Source: Actinomadura madurae (GTDB taxonomy: Bacteria; Actinomycetota; Actinomycetes; Streptosporangiales; Streptosporangiaceae). From it: 64,000 bases of DNA. Of this stretch, positions 16,901 to 24,197 are shown in pieces. The position numbers were made by a program, and so were the translations under genes. The notes under the pieces were generated by a model that saw nothing but the letters and a program-made list of their open reading frames with translations, did not search any database and was not told the origin of the DNA. Within the stretch, counting starts at the first letter, position 1; the number at the start of each line of letters is the position of its first letter. Location of the stretch: positions 40,117 through 104,116 of the forward strand of contig NZ_FOVH01000004.1 in assembly GCF_900115095.1 (NCBI RefSeq). The letters are read 5' to 3'.

Positions 16901-17202
16901 AAATTGCTCACTTCTCGGAGCTTGAATCTCTTGACGTTTCCGGCTCACAGGTCACCGACCTTACGCCGTTGTCTGATCTGAAGAAGCTTAGAATCTTGTG
17001 GCTGAAAGACTGTCGCAACATAGTCGATCTAACCCCCCTGGCAGCACTACCGAAGCTTACTATGCTTCATTTGGGCGAAGTATCTCCGACCCTAGATATG
17101 GCGCCTTTGGCCAACAGGCGGAATCTCAAAGTGACTCTCGCCCCGGGACAAGAGGTGGTGAACAGTAGAATGCTGGGCCGGCGGCTTCGCTTTGATCACT
17201 GA
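13918..17202 (+). CDS. NACHT NTPase with N-terminal helical domain and C-terminal LRRs (bacterial NLR-like)
   Basis: 1094 aa in three parts. An N-terminal helical domain (1-about 260) resembles NACHT N-terminal helical (NNH) domains, with YLEHLSDTLDTLELFGVRF before the linker. The NACHT ATPase has Walker A GEAGAGKST (292-300), Walker B ALILVDGVDEL (371-381) and sensor 1 RIVVTSRP (404-411). After a helical middle region, LRRs occupy about 800-1085 (LMLDNCPWIDDLNHL, LESLDVSGSQVTDLTPL, LRILWLKDCRNIVDLTPL). STAND/NACHT proteins of this plan are oligomerising sensors, and bacterial members defend against phage. GC is far lower than neighbouring genes, indicating transfer. The start at ATG 13918 fits the N-terminus, but no strong ribosome site was seen. 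Defence function is inferred from family and island location. Confidence 0.9.
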   Translation: MALDPIAITTGRVVAQLAGRLWLSGRNAKAGRDKDLVELIRMRFTDQIAARRVERQLDDIADSVAERLIPLCRQEFGGLSEGDRSAVFFEVIRTLEKADLSDAALFSDDVDAINLSRRVRANLPEGEVMRQVGESGAQLYNVILDECCDCLVRIVIQLPQFAPRASVETLSRISGLADQVNVVLARLPARSVTAPEGTSSDREFTQRYLEHLSDTLDTLELFGVRFERFTRPRITLSVAYIGLSVSTEKKAGRVTETLRGTRVSDWRGDQQFNSSVRVESVLAESRLLLLRGEAGAGKSTLLRWIAITAARGKFSGDMTSWNGCIPFLIKLRSFSGERMPRPEEFIDRIADNLTGIMPRGWVHRQLIAGKALILVDGVDELVGQDRHAVREWLHGLISDFPQTRIVVTSRPVAASADWLRAEGFFSAFLERMSPADIRALIQHWHSAVRHCGDLPCPPERLPSYETALLARLESAVHLRTLAANPLLAAMLCALNLDRETQLPRDRMGLYGAALDMLLVTRDAKRGIPSSRSLSLERAQQIRILQYIAAHLSNSNRVELPKALAEQLIADRLAAMPYINQSAPEVLEYLLDRSGVIREPVLGRVDFVHRTVQEYLTAKHIADLGDMDILIRNAHRDQWRETVIMAAGHANEPLRNELIAGILSRVEAEPRHARRLKLLVVACMETLPAIPRGLESSMSKCLADLVPPRDLASARSLATAGEPVLDRLPRSLSQLSDSSARATVSVAWMINGPKALEFLEGYGCDPRFNIQQELDNAWDFFDPGVFAERVLARAPKGVTRSLTLRSPGQLHALNKIPEVTEISISSDVPIDLSVLASKAQQIRKLSIYSGVEADSLSALTTFARLKDFTFVPRVSPNSIDFLRELSPLERLYVSQCDEVEDYSALASHKQLQGLLLYSPFKLAGVQDLPPLDHVQVLALMSSRLQHGLGELIAAAPNVRDLMLDNCPWIDDLNHLDSLSLRMLWLANCPAPVKLEKIAHFSELESLDVSGSQVTDLTPLSDLKKLRILWLKDCRNIVDLTPLAALPKLTMLHLGEVSPTLDMAPLANRRNLKVTLAPGQEVVNSRMLGRRLRFDH

Positions 17203-17236
17203 TATTAGGCCAGCGCTATTGCCTCAGCTATACTCC

Positions 17237-17265
17237 GGCCCCGCCAGTAGACACCTGGCGGGGCC
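17237..17265 (+). terminator. Hairpin terminator after the NACHT gene
   Basis: An 11-bp perfect stem (GGCCCCGCCAG / CTGGCGGGGCC) with a 7-nt loop, 34 bases after the stop. It lies between the convergent NACHT and decarboxylase genes and could serve both. Confidence 0.8.
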
Positions 17266-17283
17266 TTAACCGGCTTCGCAATA

Positions 17284-18440
17284 TCAGCCAAGATAGCTAA
17301 ATGTTGGCTTGGGGTGCATGAGGAAGTCGTGGTGGGAGATGTTCCAGGCGTAGGCGCCGGACATTGAGAAGGCGACTAGGTCACCGGCTGCGATGCGGTC
17401 CGTAGGGACCTCGCGTGCGAAGACGTCTTTGGGGTGCAGAGCTGGCCAACGAGAGTCACAGGTTCGCCAGTGACCGCGGGGCCGTCGCCGTTGTGGGTCA
17501 GGACGTCGAACGGGTGATTGTGCTGCTTGGTGACGGGTGTGCGGATGTGCATGGTGCCGCCGCGTAGGACGGCGTACCACTGGCCGTGTGCCTTCTTCAC
17601 GTCTAGTACCTCGGTGAGGTACCAGCCGGCGTAGACGCTGATGGAGCGGCCCGGTTCGATGCGCAGCATTTCGCCCGGCTCGGCGAGCGCGGCGACGTCG
17701 GCGCCGTACTGCTTCCAGTCGAATCGGGTCTCGGGCGTGGAGTAGTCGACGGCCATGCCGCCGCCGAGGTTGAACTCACGCGGCCCGGTGTGGCCGATCT
17801 TGTCGAGCCATGCGCGGCCCCACGCGAGGATCTCGGCGGACTGGGCGACCATGGCGGAGGCGTCCAGGCCGGACGCCAAGTGCGCGTGAATGCCGCGTAG
17901 GCGCACCTGCGGAGAGTTCTCCAGGATGCCGGTGCATGAATCGACCAGGTCCGGGTCCATGCCGAACGGGCCGCTCATGGCGAGCGCGACGCCGCTGCGA
18001 TCGCCAGCGAGGTTGACCCGTAGCAGGACATCGACCTCACGGCCGGACGCGCGAGCGATGTCGGCCAGGCACGACAGCTCATAGGGGCTTTCGACATGGA
18101 TGCGCTCGACGCCGAGGTCGAGGGCAAGCCGTAGTTCGTCGTCGGTCTTGCCGGGGCCGCCGAACGCCAACCGCGCGTCCGGCAGAGCCTCGCGCACGTG
18201 CGCCAGCTCGCCGCCGGACGCGACCTCGATGCCATCGACGTACGGGGCGAGCGCCTGGAGGATCGGCGCGTCAGGGTTGGCCTTCGCGGCATAGAAGATC
18301 TCCGGCGCACCGGGCGCCGAGAGCGCAGCCTTGACCTCGGCCGCGTGCTCACGCAGCGCGGCGAGGTCGTAGACGAACGCGGGTAGCTCGCCCTTGCCGG
18401 CAAGGGCCTGGGCGTGGTCTTCGACTAGGCGCGTGATCAT
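17284..18440 (-). pseudogene. Type III PLP-dependent decarboxylase, frameshifted near the C-terminus
   Basis: Ornithine/diaminopimelate decarboxylase-fold enzyme. From ATG 18440 (GGAGAG upstream) the frame encodes YAAKANP with the PLP Lys, HAHLASGL, NLGGGMAVDY (the glycine loop), EPGRS and GQLCTPK with the catalytic Cys. At 17424-17432 the frame shifts: the expected CTPKD continues only in another frame, which reads DVFAREVPTDRIAAGD and SGAYAWNISHHDFLMHP and ends at 17284. A single missing base explains this. In the first frame the protein would end at 17376 (354 aa), lacking the C-terminal barrel that completes the active site. This is either a true pseudogene or a sequencing error; the substrate is unknown. 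Confidence 0.85.
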
Positions 18441-18461
18441 CGGGTGTCGTCTCTCCGGTTG

Positions 18462-19139
18462 TCAGGCAAGCGGGAACTCGTACTGAGCCGTTACGTAGTG
18501 GGCGGGCGCGACCGAGACCGTGACCTCGACGGCGCGGCCCTCGGCCGTCAGGCCAACATGCGTGATCTCCACAACCGTGCGCTCCGGACTGATCTCCAGC
18601 GCACGCGCCTCAGCCTCGGTCGGCAGACGACTCGGGATGATCTGCTCACGCGCCCTGGTCTGCGCGTAGCCGAGTTCGGCAAGCGCGCTCTTGACACCGC
18701 CGACATTGACCGGCCCGTCCTCCTCCAGGACGGTCCCCTCGGCGATGTCGAGCGGAAACCAACTGGCGTTCAGCCGGACGGGAATGCCGCTGGCGAACAG
18801 CCGCCGACGCCGCACAAGGCAGTTCACTTCACCGGTCGGCAGGCCGAGCGCCTCGGCGACGGCCGCCGGCGGTTCGGCGCGTTCGGTGGTGATCTCGTGC
18901 TGTGGCTCCAGCCCACGGGCGCGAACCTCGGCGTCGAACGCGCCGCGGGCGCCGTTGTTCTCGCAGGTCGCCCGGTCGTAGCGCGCCGGCGAGTGGAGCA
19001 TCGGCGGAAGCCAGGTGACCATCGTTCCCCGTCCCTGCCGAGGCCGGACGAGACCCTCGGCCGCGAGTACCTGCGTCGCCTGTTCAGCATCCCGGTCGTT
19101 GGTCGGCTGTTCGTTGGGACGTAGGGCGGGATCGATCAC
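18462..19139 (-). CDS. GntR-family regulator with truncated HTH and intact UTRA domain
   Basis: 225 aa from GTG 19139. The UTRA ligand-binding domain is complete (about 75-220). The N-terminus is too short for a winged helix: MIDPALRPNEQPTNDRDAEQ runs almost directly into ATQVLAAEGLVRPRQGRG. The recognition-helix region normally found between 'LRPNEQLPT' and 'VLAAEGLVRPRQGRG' in HutC/GntR proteins is missing. DNA binding is probably impaired. It lies just upstream of the frameshifted decarboxylase on the same strand, and presumably once regulated it. Confidence 0.75.
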   Translation of the reverse strand: MIDPALRPNEQPTNDRDAEQATQVLAAEGLVRPRQGRGTMVTWLPPMLHSPARYDRATCENNGARGAFDAEVRARGLEPQHEITTERAEPPAAVAEALGLPTGEVNCLVRRRRLFASGIPVRLNASWFPLDIAEGTVLEEDGPVNVGGVKSALAELGYAQTRAREQIIPSRLPTEAEARALEISPERTVVEITHVGLTAEGRAVEVTVSVAPAHYVTAQYEFPLA

Positions 19140-19168
19140 TGGCCAGCCGTGCCTTAGGTCCAGCTCAA

Positions 19169-19330
19169 CGCCAGGTGGCGGCGCTTAGCGAGCGTCAGGA
19201 CGGCTCGCCGCCGCTGAGGCCCAGTTCTCCCCTGCGGCATGCGGCCATCTCGACGTGGCTGGGTGCTAGTGAGCATCCGGCTCAGGTGGCCGAAGGGGCC
19301 AGGCACGAGGAGAACACCATGAATCAGTGA
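19169..19330 (+). pseudogene. Tyrosine integrase C-terminal remnant
   Basis: Open reading on the + strand gives LRHAAISTWLGASEHPAQVA (19232-19291), then EGARHEEN and a stop at 19330. It closely resembles the catalytic C-terminal region of actinobacterial tyrosine recombinases (LRHAAISTWLNAG-x-PAQVAEWAGH). The nucleophilic Tyr segment and nearly all of the N-terminal protein are missing. Its place just inside the tRNA-proximal repeat, transcribed toward the tRNA, is where such integrase genes normally lie. Confidence 0.65.
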
Positions 19331-19406
19331 GGCGACCAGGCCAAAGGACGGCTGAAACTTCGGCCCGTATTTGGCCCGGACGGCCGTAGAGCGCCACTCA
19401 CAGCCC

Positions 19407-19525
19407 GAGACAGCCGGACACGACGAGAACAGCCCCTGACCGGGCATGCCTGGTCAGGGGCTGTTTCTGCTGGGGTGGCGGGTCCAGGATTCGAACCTGG
19501 GTAGGCTAAGCCGACGGATTTACAG
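19407..19525. repeat. Right direct repeat (att-like) overlapping tRNA-Tyr
   Basis: Pairs with 13135-13254. It includes the tRNA-Tyr terminator and the tRNA's 3' half up to the anticodon loop. The shared segment GCGACCAGGCCAAAGGA also occurs farther left in both copies (near 13070 and 19332), so weaker homology extends beyond the repeat. Confidence 0.9.
19430..19463 (-). terminator. tRNA-Tyr transcription terminator
   Basis: A 12-bp perfect stem (CAGCCCCTGACC / GGTCAGGGGCTG) 13 bases beyond the tRNA 3' end on the minus strand, followed by TTCTC. The left copy of the repeat has one mismatch in the same stem. Confidence 0.75.
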
Positions 19526-19557
19526 TCCGCTCCCATTGGCCACTCGGGCAACCCGCC
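19476..19557 (-). tRNA. tRNA-Tyr (anticodon GTA)
   Basis: Read on the minus strand, the 7-bp acceptor stem pairs GGCGGGT (19557-19551) with ACCCGCC (19483-19477), with discriminator A at 19476. The D-arm is TGCCCGAGTGGCC..., the anticodon loop CTGTAAA carries GTA (19523-19521), a long variable arm is present (class II tRNA), and the T-loop is GGTTCGAATCC. CCA is not fully encoded. Total length is 82 nt. The 3' half is the duplicated island attachment site. Confidence 0.95.
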
Positions 19558-19694
19558 GTGGTGTCGCAGGAAAGCTTAGCGGACGGGGGGCGTGGGTGTG
19601 ACATCGAGGGCGGGCGCGCGGGGCGTGGGCTTGATCGTCGGGAGTCGATACGCTCTCTGGATCGTGAAGGTGCTGTTGAGGGGATGTGTGTGCG

Positions 19695-20183
19695 ATGGCC
19701 GACAGCTCTTTTGACATCGTGTCGAAGCTCGACCGGCAGGAGGTCGACAACGCGCTGAACCAGGCCGCCAAGGAGGTGGCCAACCGGTTCGACTTCCGGA
19801 ACGTGGACGCGGGGATCAAGTGGTCCGGGGAGTCGATCGAGATCCAGGCGAACACCGAGGAGCGGGCGAACGCCGTGCTGGACGTGCTGAAGGACAAGCT
19901 CGTCAAGCGGGGGATCTCGTTGAAGGCGATCGACGCGGGTGAGCCGAAGCTGTCCGGGAAGGTGCACAAGCTGAGCGTGGGCCTCAAGGAGGGCATCGCC
20001 CAGGACGACGCGAAGAAGATCGGGAAGATCATCCGGGAGGAGGGGCCGAAGGGGATCAAGGCCCAGATCCAGGGGGACGAGCTGCGGGTCAGCTCGAAGA
20101 AGAAGGACGACCTTCAGCAGGTCATCTCGCTGCTGAAGGGCAAGGACCTCGATGTGGCCCTCCAGTTCGTGAACTACCGGTAG
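19695..20183 (+). CDS. YajQ-family nucleotide-binding protein
   Basis: 162 aa starting at ATG 19695 (MADSSFDIV), with GAGGGG about ten bases upstream. It matches the YajQ (UPF0234) family throughout: [46 protein letters not shown] in part, and the C-terminal VALQFVNYR. Two ferredoxin-like domains are expected. Family members bind cyclic-di-GMP and/or RNA. It lies immediately after tRNA-Tyr, divergent from it, outside the island. Confidence 0.95.
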   Translation: MADSSFDIVSKLDRQEVDNALNQAAKEVANRFDFRNVDAGIKWSGESIEIQANTEERANAVLDVLKDKLVKRGISLKAIDAGEPKLSGKVHKLSVGLKEGIAQDDAKKIGKIIREEGPKGIKAQIQGDELRVSSKKKDDLQQVISLLKGKDLDVALQFVNYR

Positions 20184-20193
20184 CCGCAGTAGG

Positions 20194-20236
20194 GAGCGCG
20201 CCGACCCCATCCCCCGCAGAAGTGGTCGGCGCGCTC
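20194..20236. terminator. Bidirectional terminator between yajQ and htpX
   Basis: A 13-bp perfect stem (GAGCGCGCCGACC / GGTCGGCGCGCTC) with a 17-nt loop, between two convergent genes. Confidence 0.75.
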
Positions 20237-20280
20237 TCGTGTGTTATGACGCGGCCGGGTCCCGGCTGGTTCGGTCGAAT

Positions 20281-21135
20281 TCAGCGGCGGCCGCCCATGC
20301 GCTCCAGTCGGGCTATGCGGTCGGCGGCCGGGGGGTGGGTGGAGAAGAGCCTGCCGATGCCGGCGCCGGAGAACGGGTTGGCGATCATCAGCGCGCTGGT
20401 GGTGGCGAGTTCGGGGTCCTGCGGCAGCGGCATGGCGCGGGTGCCCGCGTCGATCTTGCGGAGCGCGGACGCGAGGGCGAGGGGGTCGCCGGTGAGGCGG
20501 GCGCCGGCGGCGTCGGCGGAGTACTCGCGGGTGCGGCTGATCGCCATCTGCACGACGGCGGCGGCGACCGGGCCGAGGACGAGCATCATGAGGGCGCCGA
20601 GGAGGCCCGGGCCGTCGTCGTCCTCGGAGCGGCCGAGGGGCAGGAAGATCGCCAGGTGGGAGAGGTAGGTGATCACCGTGGCGATGGCGGCGGCGACCGA
20701 GGAGATCAGGATGTCCCGGTTGTAGACGTGGGACAGCTCGTGGCCGAGGACGGCGCGCAGTTCGCGCTCGTCCAGCATCTGCAGGATGCCGCGGGTGCAG
20801 CAGACGGCGGCGTTGCGCGGGTTGCGTCCGGTGGCGAACGCGTTGGGCTGGCGGGTCTCCGACACGTACAGGCGCGGCATGGGCTGGCGGGCCGAGGTGG
20901 ACAGTTCCCGGACGAGCCGGTACAGGGTCGGCGCCTCGACCTCGCCGACCGGGTGGGCGCGCATGGAGCGCAGCGCGATCCGGTCGCTGAAGAAGAACGC
21001 GACGCCGTTGGTGCCGAGTGCGATCAGCAGCGCGATCGTCAGGCCCGCGCCGCCGCCGAACACCCATCCGGCGGCGAGCATCAATGCCGACAGCGCGGCG
21101 ATCAGTGCTGCCGTCTTGACGCCGTTGAACTGCAC
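20281..21135 (-). CDS. htpX: HtpX-like M48 zinc metalloprotease
   Basis: 284 aa from GTG 21135, supported by GGGGAGG nine bases upstream; the frame opens further to 21174. Two N-terminal membrane helices ([39 protein letters not shown]) precede the catalytic site [10 protein letters not shown] (zinc ligands His and His, catalytic Glu). Two more helices follow, and the third ligand Glu is in [14 protein letters not shown]. HtpX degrades misfolded membrane proteins. The C-terminal [15 protein letters not shown] is typical of the family. Confidence 0.93.
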   Translation of the reverse strand: MQFNGVKTAALIAALSALMLAAGWVFGGGAGLTIALLIALGTNGVAFFFSDRIALRSMRAHPVGEVEAPTLYRLVRELSTSARQPMPRLYVSETRQPNAFATGRNPRNAAVCCTRGILQMLDERELRAVLGHELSHVYNRDILISSVAAAIATVITYLSHLAIFLPLGRSEDDDGPGLLGALMMLVLGPVAAAVVQMAISRTREYSADAAGARLTGDPLALASALRKIDAGTRAMPLPQDPELATTSALMIANPFSGAGIGRLFSTHPPAADRIARLERMGGRR

Positions 21136-21201
21136 TTCCGTCTGCCTCCCCGTCGACTCCGGCATGAACATCAACGGTTTGACCTGGGTGGACGTTCCCG
21201 C

Positions 21202-22689
21202 CTAGGTGGCCTGCGTGACCGTCTGCAGGACGATCTGCGGCGCCACCGAGAGCACGACGGCGCCGGCGGCGGCCGCGGTGATCGCGGCGCGGACGCCGAG
21301 GCCGGGGGCCGCGTCGTAGTGCTCGTCGGCGGCGGACGGGGTGAACAGCCGGACGGCCCAGAAAAGGTAGTAGTACAGCCCGATGACCGTGTTGATCGCC
21401 ATCACGACGGCGAGCCAGGTGACGCCGCTGGCGACGGTGGCGCGGAAGACGACGACCTTAGCGAACAGGCCCATGACGCCCGGCGGCAGGCCGGCGAGGC
21501 AGATCAGGAAGAAGGCGAGGGCGGTGGCGACCGCGGGGTTGCGGCGGGCGAGGCCGCGGTAGTCGTCCAGGGTGTCCCAGCGCTCCGAGACGCGGCCGCG
21601 GCGGCGGAAGCCGATCACTACGGCGAACGCGCCGATGTTCATGACGGCGTAGAGGGCGACGTAGGCGGTGGTGGCCGCGACGGCCTCGGGGAGGCGGCGC
21701 GAGCCGACCGCGAGCGGCGCGAGCATGTAGCCGGACTGGGCGACCGATGACCAGGCCAGCAGCCTGATCGCGGTGCGCTGGCGGAGTGCGGCGAGGTTCC
21801 CGATCGTCATGGTGAGCGCGGCGAGCACGGCGACGACGGGGCCCCACACGTGCCCGTAGGCGGGGAGGCCGAGGGCGAGGACGATCGCGAGCCCGGCGAA
21901 TCCGGCGGCCTTCGACACGACGGACAGGAACGCGGCGACGGGCAGCGGGGAGCCCTGGTAGACGTCCGGGGCCCAGAAGTGGAACGGGACGGCGGCGACC
22001 TTGAACGCGAACCCGGCGAGGACGAGCACCGATCCGACGGCGGCGACCGGGTCGAGGTCGGACGGCAGCCGGGACAGGGCAGGGGCGATCCGGTCGAGGT
22101 GCATGGCGCCGGTCGCACCGTAGACGAGGCTGATCCCGAACAGCATGATCGCGGTGGAGACCACGGAGACGAGGAAGAGCTTCAGCGCGGCCTCGGACGC
22201 CGTCCCGTCGTAGCGGCGGAGCGCGGCGAGGGCGAACACCGGCAGCGACAGGGTCTCCAGCGCGACGAGCAGCAGGACGAGGTCGCGGGCGGCGACCAGG
22301 GCGAGCGCGCCGATGACGGCGGCGAGCAGCAGGAAGTGGTACTCCCCGACCGGCATCCTGGAGTCGGTGATCTCCTGGAGGGACAGCAGGACGACGATCA
22401 CGGCGGCGCCGAGGACGATGCCCTGGAACAGCAGGGTGAAGTCGTCCGCGACGTAGGAGCAGGAGCGGGGGCCGCCGCCGCGCAGGCCGTCCGGGAGGCA
22501 GAACGTGGCGCGGCGGTCGCCGGCCGCCAGCGCGATCACGGCGATCAGCGCGGCGGCGAGGGACCCGCCGGACAGCAGGGACAGGACGCGGCGCGGCGCG
22601 TCGAACGCGTCGGCGAGCAGCAGCCCGATGGCGGCGACGGCGAGGATCAGCGGCGGCGCGATCGCGGCGTAGTCGATGTCCTGGATCAT
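21202..22689 (-). CDS. nuoN: NADH-quinone oxidoreductase subunit N
   Basis: 495 aa with about 14 membrane helices; the Mrp-antiporter-like proton channel subunit of complex I. Family features include LLVALETLSLPVFALAAL, EAALKLFLVSVVSTAIMLFG, and LLAWSSVAQSGYMLAPLA with the half-channel polar residues. It overlaps the nuoM stop by one base (TGATG) and is the last gene of the minus-strand nuo operon. Confidence 0.95.
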   Translation of the reverse strand: MIQDIDYAAIAPPLILAVAAIGLLLADAFDAPRRVLSLLSGGSLAAALIAVIALAAGDRRATFCLPDGLRGGGPRSCSYVADDFTLLFQGIVLGAAVIVVLLSLQEITDSRMPVGEYHFLLLAAVIGALALVAARDLVLLLVALETLSLPVFALAALRRYDGTASEAALKLFLVSVVSTAIMLFGISLVYGATGAMHLDRIAPALSRLPSDLDPVAAVGSVLVLAGFAFKVAAVPFHFWAPDVYQGSPLPVAAFLSVVSKAAGFAGLAIVLALGLPAYGHVWGPVVAVLAALTMTIGNLAALRQRTAIRLLAWSSVAQSGYMLAPLAVGSRRLPEAVAATTAYVALYAVMNIGAFAVVIGFRRRGRVSERWDTLDDYRGLARRNPAVATALAFFLICLAGLPPGVMGLFAKVVVFRATVASGVTWLAVVMAINTVIGLYYYLFWAVRLFTPSAADEHYDAAPGLGVRAAITAAAAGAVVLSVAPQIVLQTVTQAT

Positions 22690-24197
22690 CAGCCGCCTCC
22701 GAACAGGGCGCGGACGGGGCCGGTGGTCACGTCCAGCAGGGTCTTCGGCCAGAGGCCGACCAGCAGCGTCAGCGCGATGAGCGGCACCCAGGCGGCGTAC
22801 TCCTGGAGGGAGACGGCCGCGACGGGGCCGCGGGGTTCGGCGACGCCGTCGGACGGCCCGTGGGTGAGCTTGGCGAGCATTCGCAGGAAGTAGGCGGCGG
22901 TGAGGACGGCGCCGAGCGCGGCGACGACCATGAACGTGACGAACGTCTCACGGGGCAGGTCGGCGTGCGGGCGGTAGGCGCCGACGAGGGCCAGCACCTC
23001 GCCCCAGAACCCGGCGAGCCCCGGCAGGCCGAGCGAGGCGACGGACGCGAACGTGAGGATCGAGGCGAGGCGCGGGGACGTGCCGAGCATCCCGCCGCCG
23101 ATCGCGTTCATGTCGCCGGTGCCCCAGCGTTCCTTGACCGATCCGGCGAGGAAGAACAGCAGGCTGGTGATGAGGCCGTGCGCGATGTTGCCGAACAGGG
23201 CAGCGTTGACGCCGACGGGGGTGAGCGTCGCGATGCCGAGCAGGACGAACCCCATGTGCCCGACGGACGAGTAGGCGATCATCCGTTTGAGGTCGCGCTG
23301 GGCGAGGCAGGCGAGCGCGCCGTAGATGATCCCGATGACGGCGAGCAGGCCGAGCCAGGGCGCCCAGAACGCGGCGCCGTCCGGGGTGAGCGGCAGCGCG
23401 ATCCGCACCAGCCCGTACGTGCCCATCTTCAGCAGGACGCCGGCCAGCAGGACGGACCCGACCGTGGGGGCCTCGGTGTGCGCGTCCGGCAGCCAGGTGT
23501 GCAGCGGCCACATCGGCGCCTTGACCGCGAACCCGATGCCCATCAGGGCGAACGCCGTGACCTGGAGGCCGTGGGACAGGCCGGATCCGTGCCGGTCGGC
23601 CAGGGCGGTCATGTCGAGGGTGCCGGCCTTGGCGCCGACGAGCAGCATCCCGGCGAGCAGGAGGCCAGAGCCGAGGAGCGTGTAGAGGATGAACTTGAGG
23701 GCGGCGTCGCGGCGTCCGGGACCGCCCCACAGCATGATCACCGCGTACATGGGGATCAGGACGGTCTCGAAGAACACGAAGAACAGCACGAGGTCGAGCG
23801 CGACGAACGTGCCGAGCATCCCGATCTCCAGTACGAACAGGAGCGCGGTCAGCAGCCGGATCCGGCCGCCTTCCGGCGGGTGCCGCAGCGTGTAGAGGAA
23901 GCAGAGGAACGTCAGCAGGGCGGTCAGCACGACCAGCGGCAGCGAGATCCCGTCGACGCCGAGGTGGAAGCGCAGGCCAACGGCGGGCGCCCACGCGCGG
24001 TCGACCTCCAGCTGCATGCGGGACGTGGCACCGAAGTCGAACGCCGTCATCGCGGAGATCGCGACGAGCAGCGTCGCGCCGGACACGGCGGCCCCGAACG
24101 CGCGGACGGCGAAGCCGGTGCGCAGGAACCGGTTCGCCGGGACGAGCATCGCGAGCGCCCCGGCCAGCGGGAGCGCCATCATCAGCACGAAGATCAC
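22689..24197 (-). CDS. nuoM: NADH-quinone oxidoreductase subunit M
   Basis: 502 aa from GTG 24197, overlapping nuoL by four bases (GTGA). Antiporter-like subunit with LVLFFVFFETVLIPMY (the conserved membrane Glu), [19 protein letters not shown] with the His/Lys proton-path region, and MIAYSSVGHMGFVLLG. Proton pumping in the distal membrane arm. Confidence 0.96.
   Translation of the reverse strand: MIFVLMMALPLAGALAMLVPANRFLRTGFAVRAFGAAVSGATLLVAISAMTAFDFGATSRMQLEVDRAWAPAVGLRFHLGVDGISLPLVVLTALLTFLCFLYTLRHPPEGGRIRLLTALLFVLEIGMLGTFVALDLVLFFVFFETVLIPMYAVIMLWGGPGRRDAALKFILYTLLGSGLLLAGMLLVGAKAGTLDMTALADRHGSGLSHGLQVTAFALMGIGFAVKAPMWPLHTWLPDAHTEAPTVGSVLLAGVLLKMGTYGLVRIALPLTPDGAAFWAPWLGLLAVIGIIYGALACLAQRDLKRMIAYSSVGHMGFVLLGIATLTPVGVNAALFGNIAHGLITSLLFFLAGSVKERWGTGDMNAIGGGMLGTSPRLASILTFASVASLGLPGLAGFWGEVLALVGAYRPHADLPRETFVTFMVVAALGAVLTAAYFLRMLAKLTHGPSDGVAEPRGPVAAVSLQEYAAWVPLIALTLLVGLWPKTLLDVTTGPVRALFGGG

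Larger units (their letters stand above)
13205..19525. mobile_element. Degenerate genomic island integrated in tRNA-Tyr
   Basis: About 6.3 kb bounded by direct repeats of the tRNA-Tyr 3' half. The intact tRNA is at the right end and the displaced 3' fragment at the left, the geometry expected for a tyrosine-recombinase element using the 3' end of a minus-strand tRNA. A truncated integrase-like coding fragment lies at 19169-19330. Cargo: a NACHT-LRR protein of markedly lower GC, a frameshifted type III PLP decarboxylase and a GntR regulator with a damaged HTH. No replication or transfer genes remain, so the island is probably no longer mobile. Confidence 0.8.
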
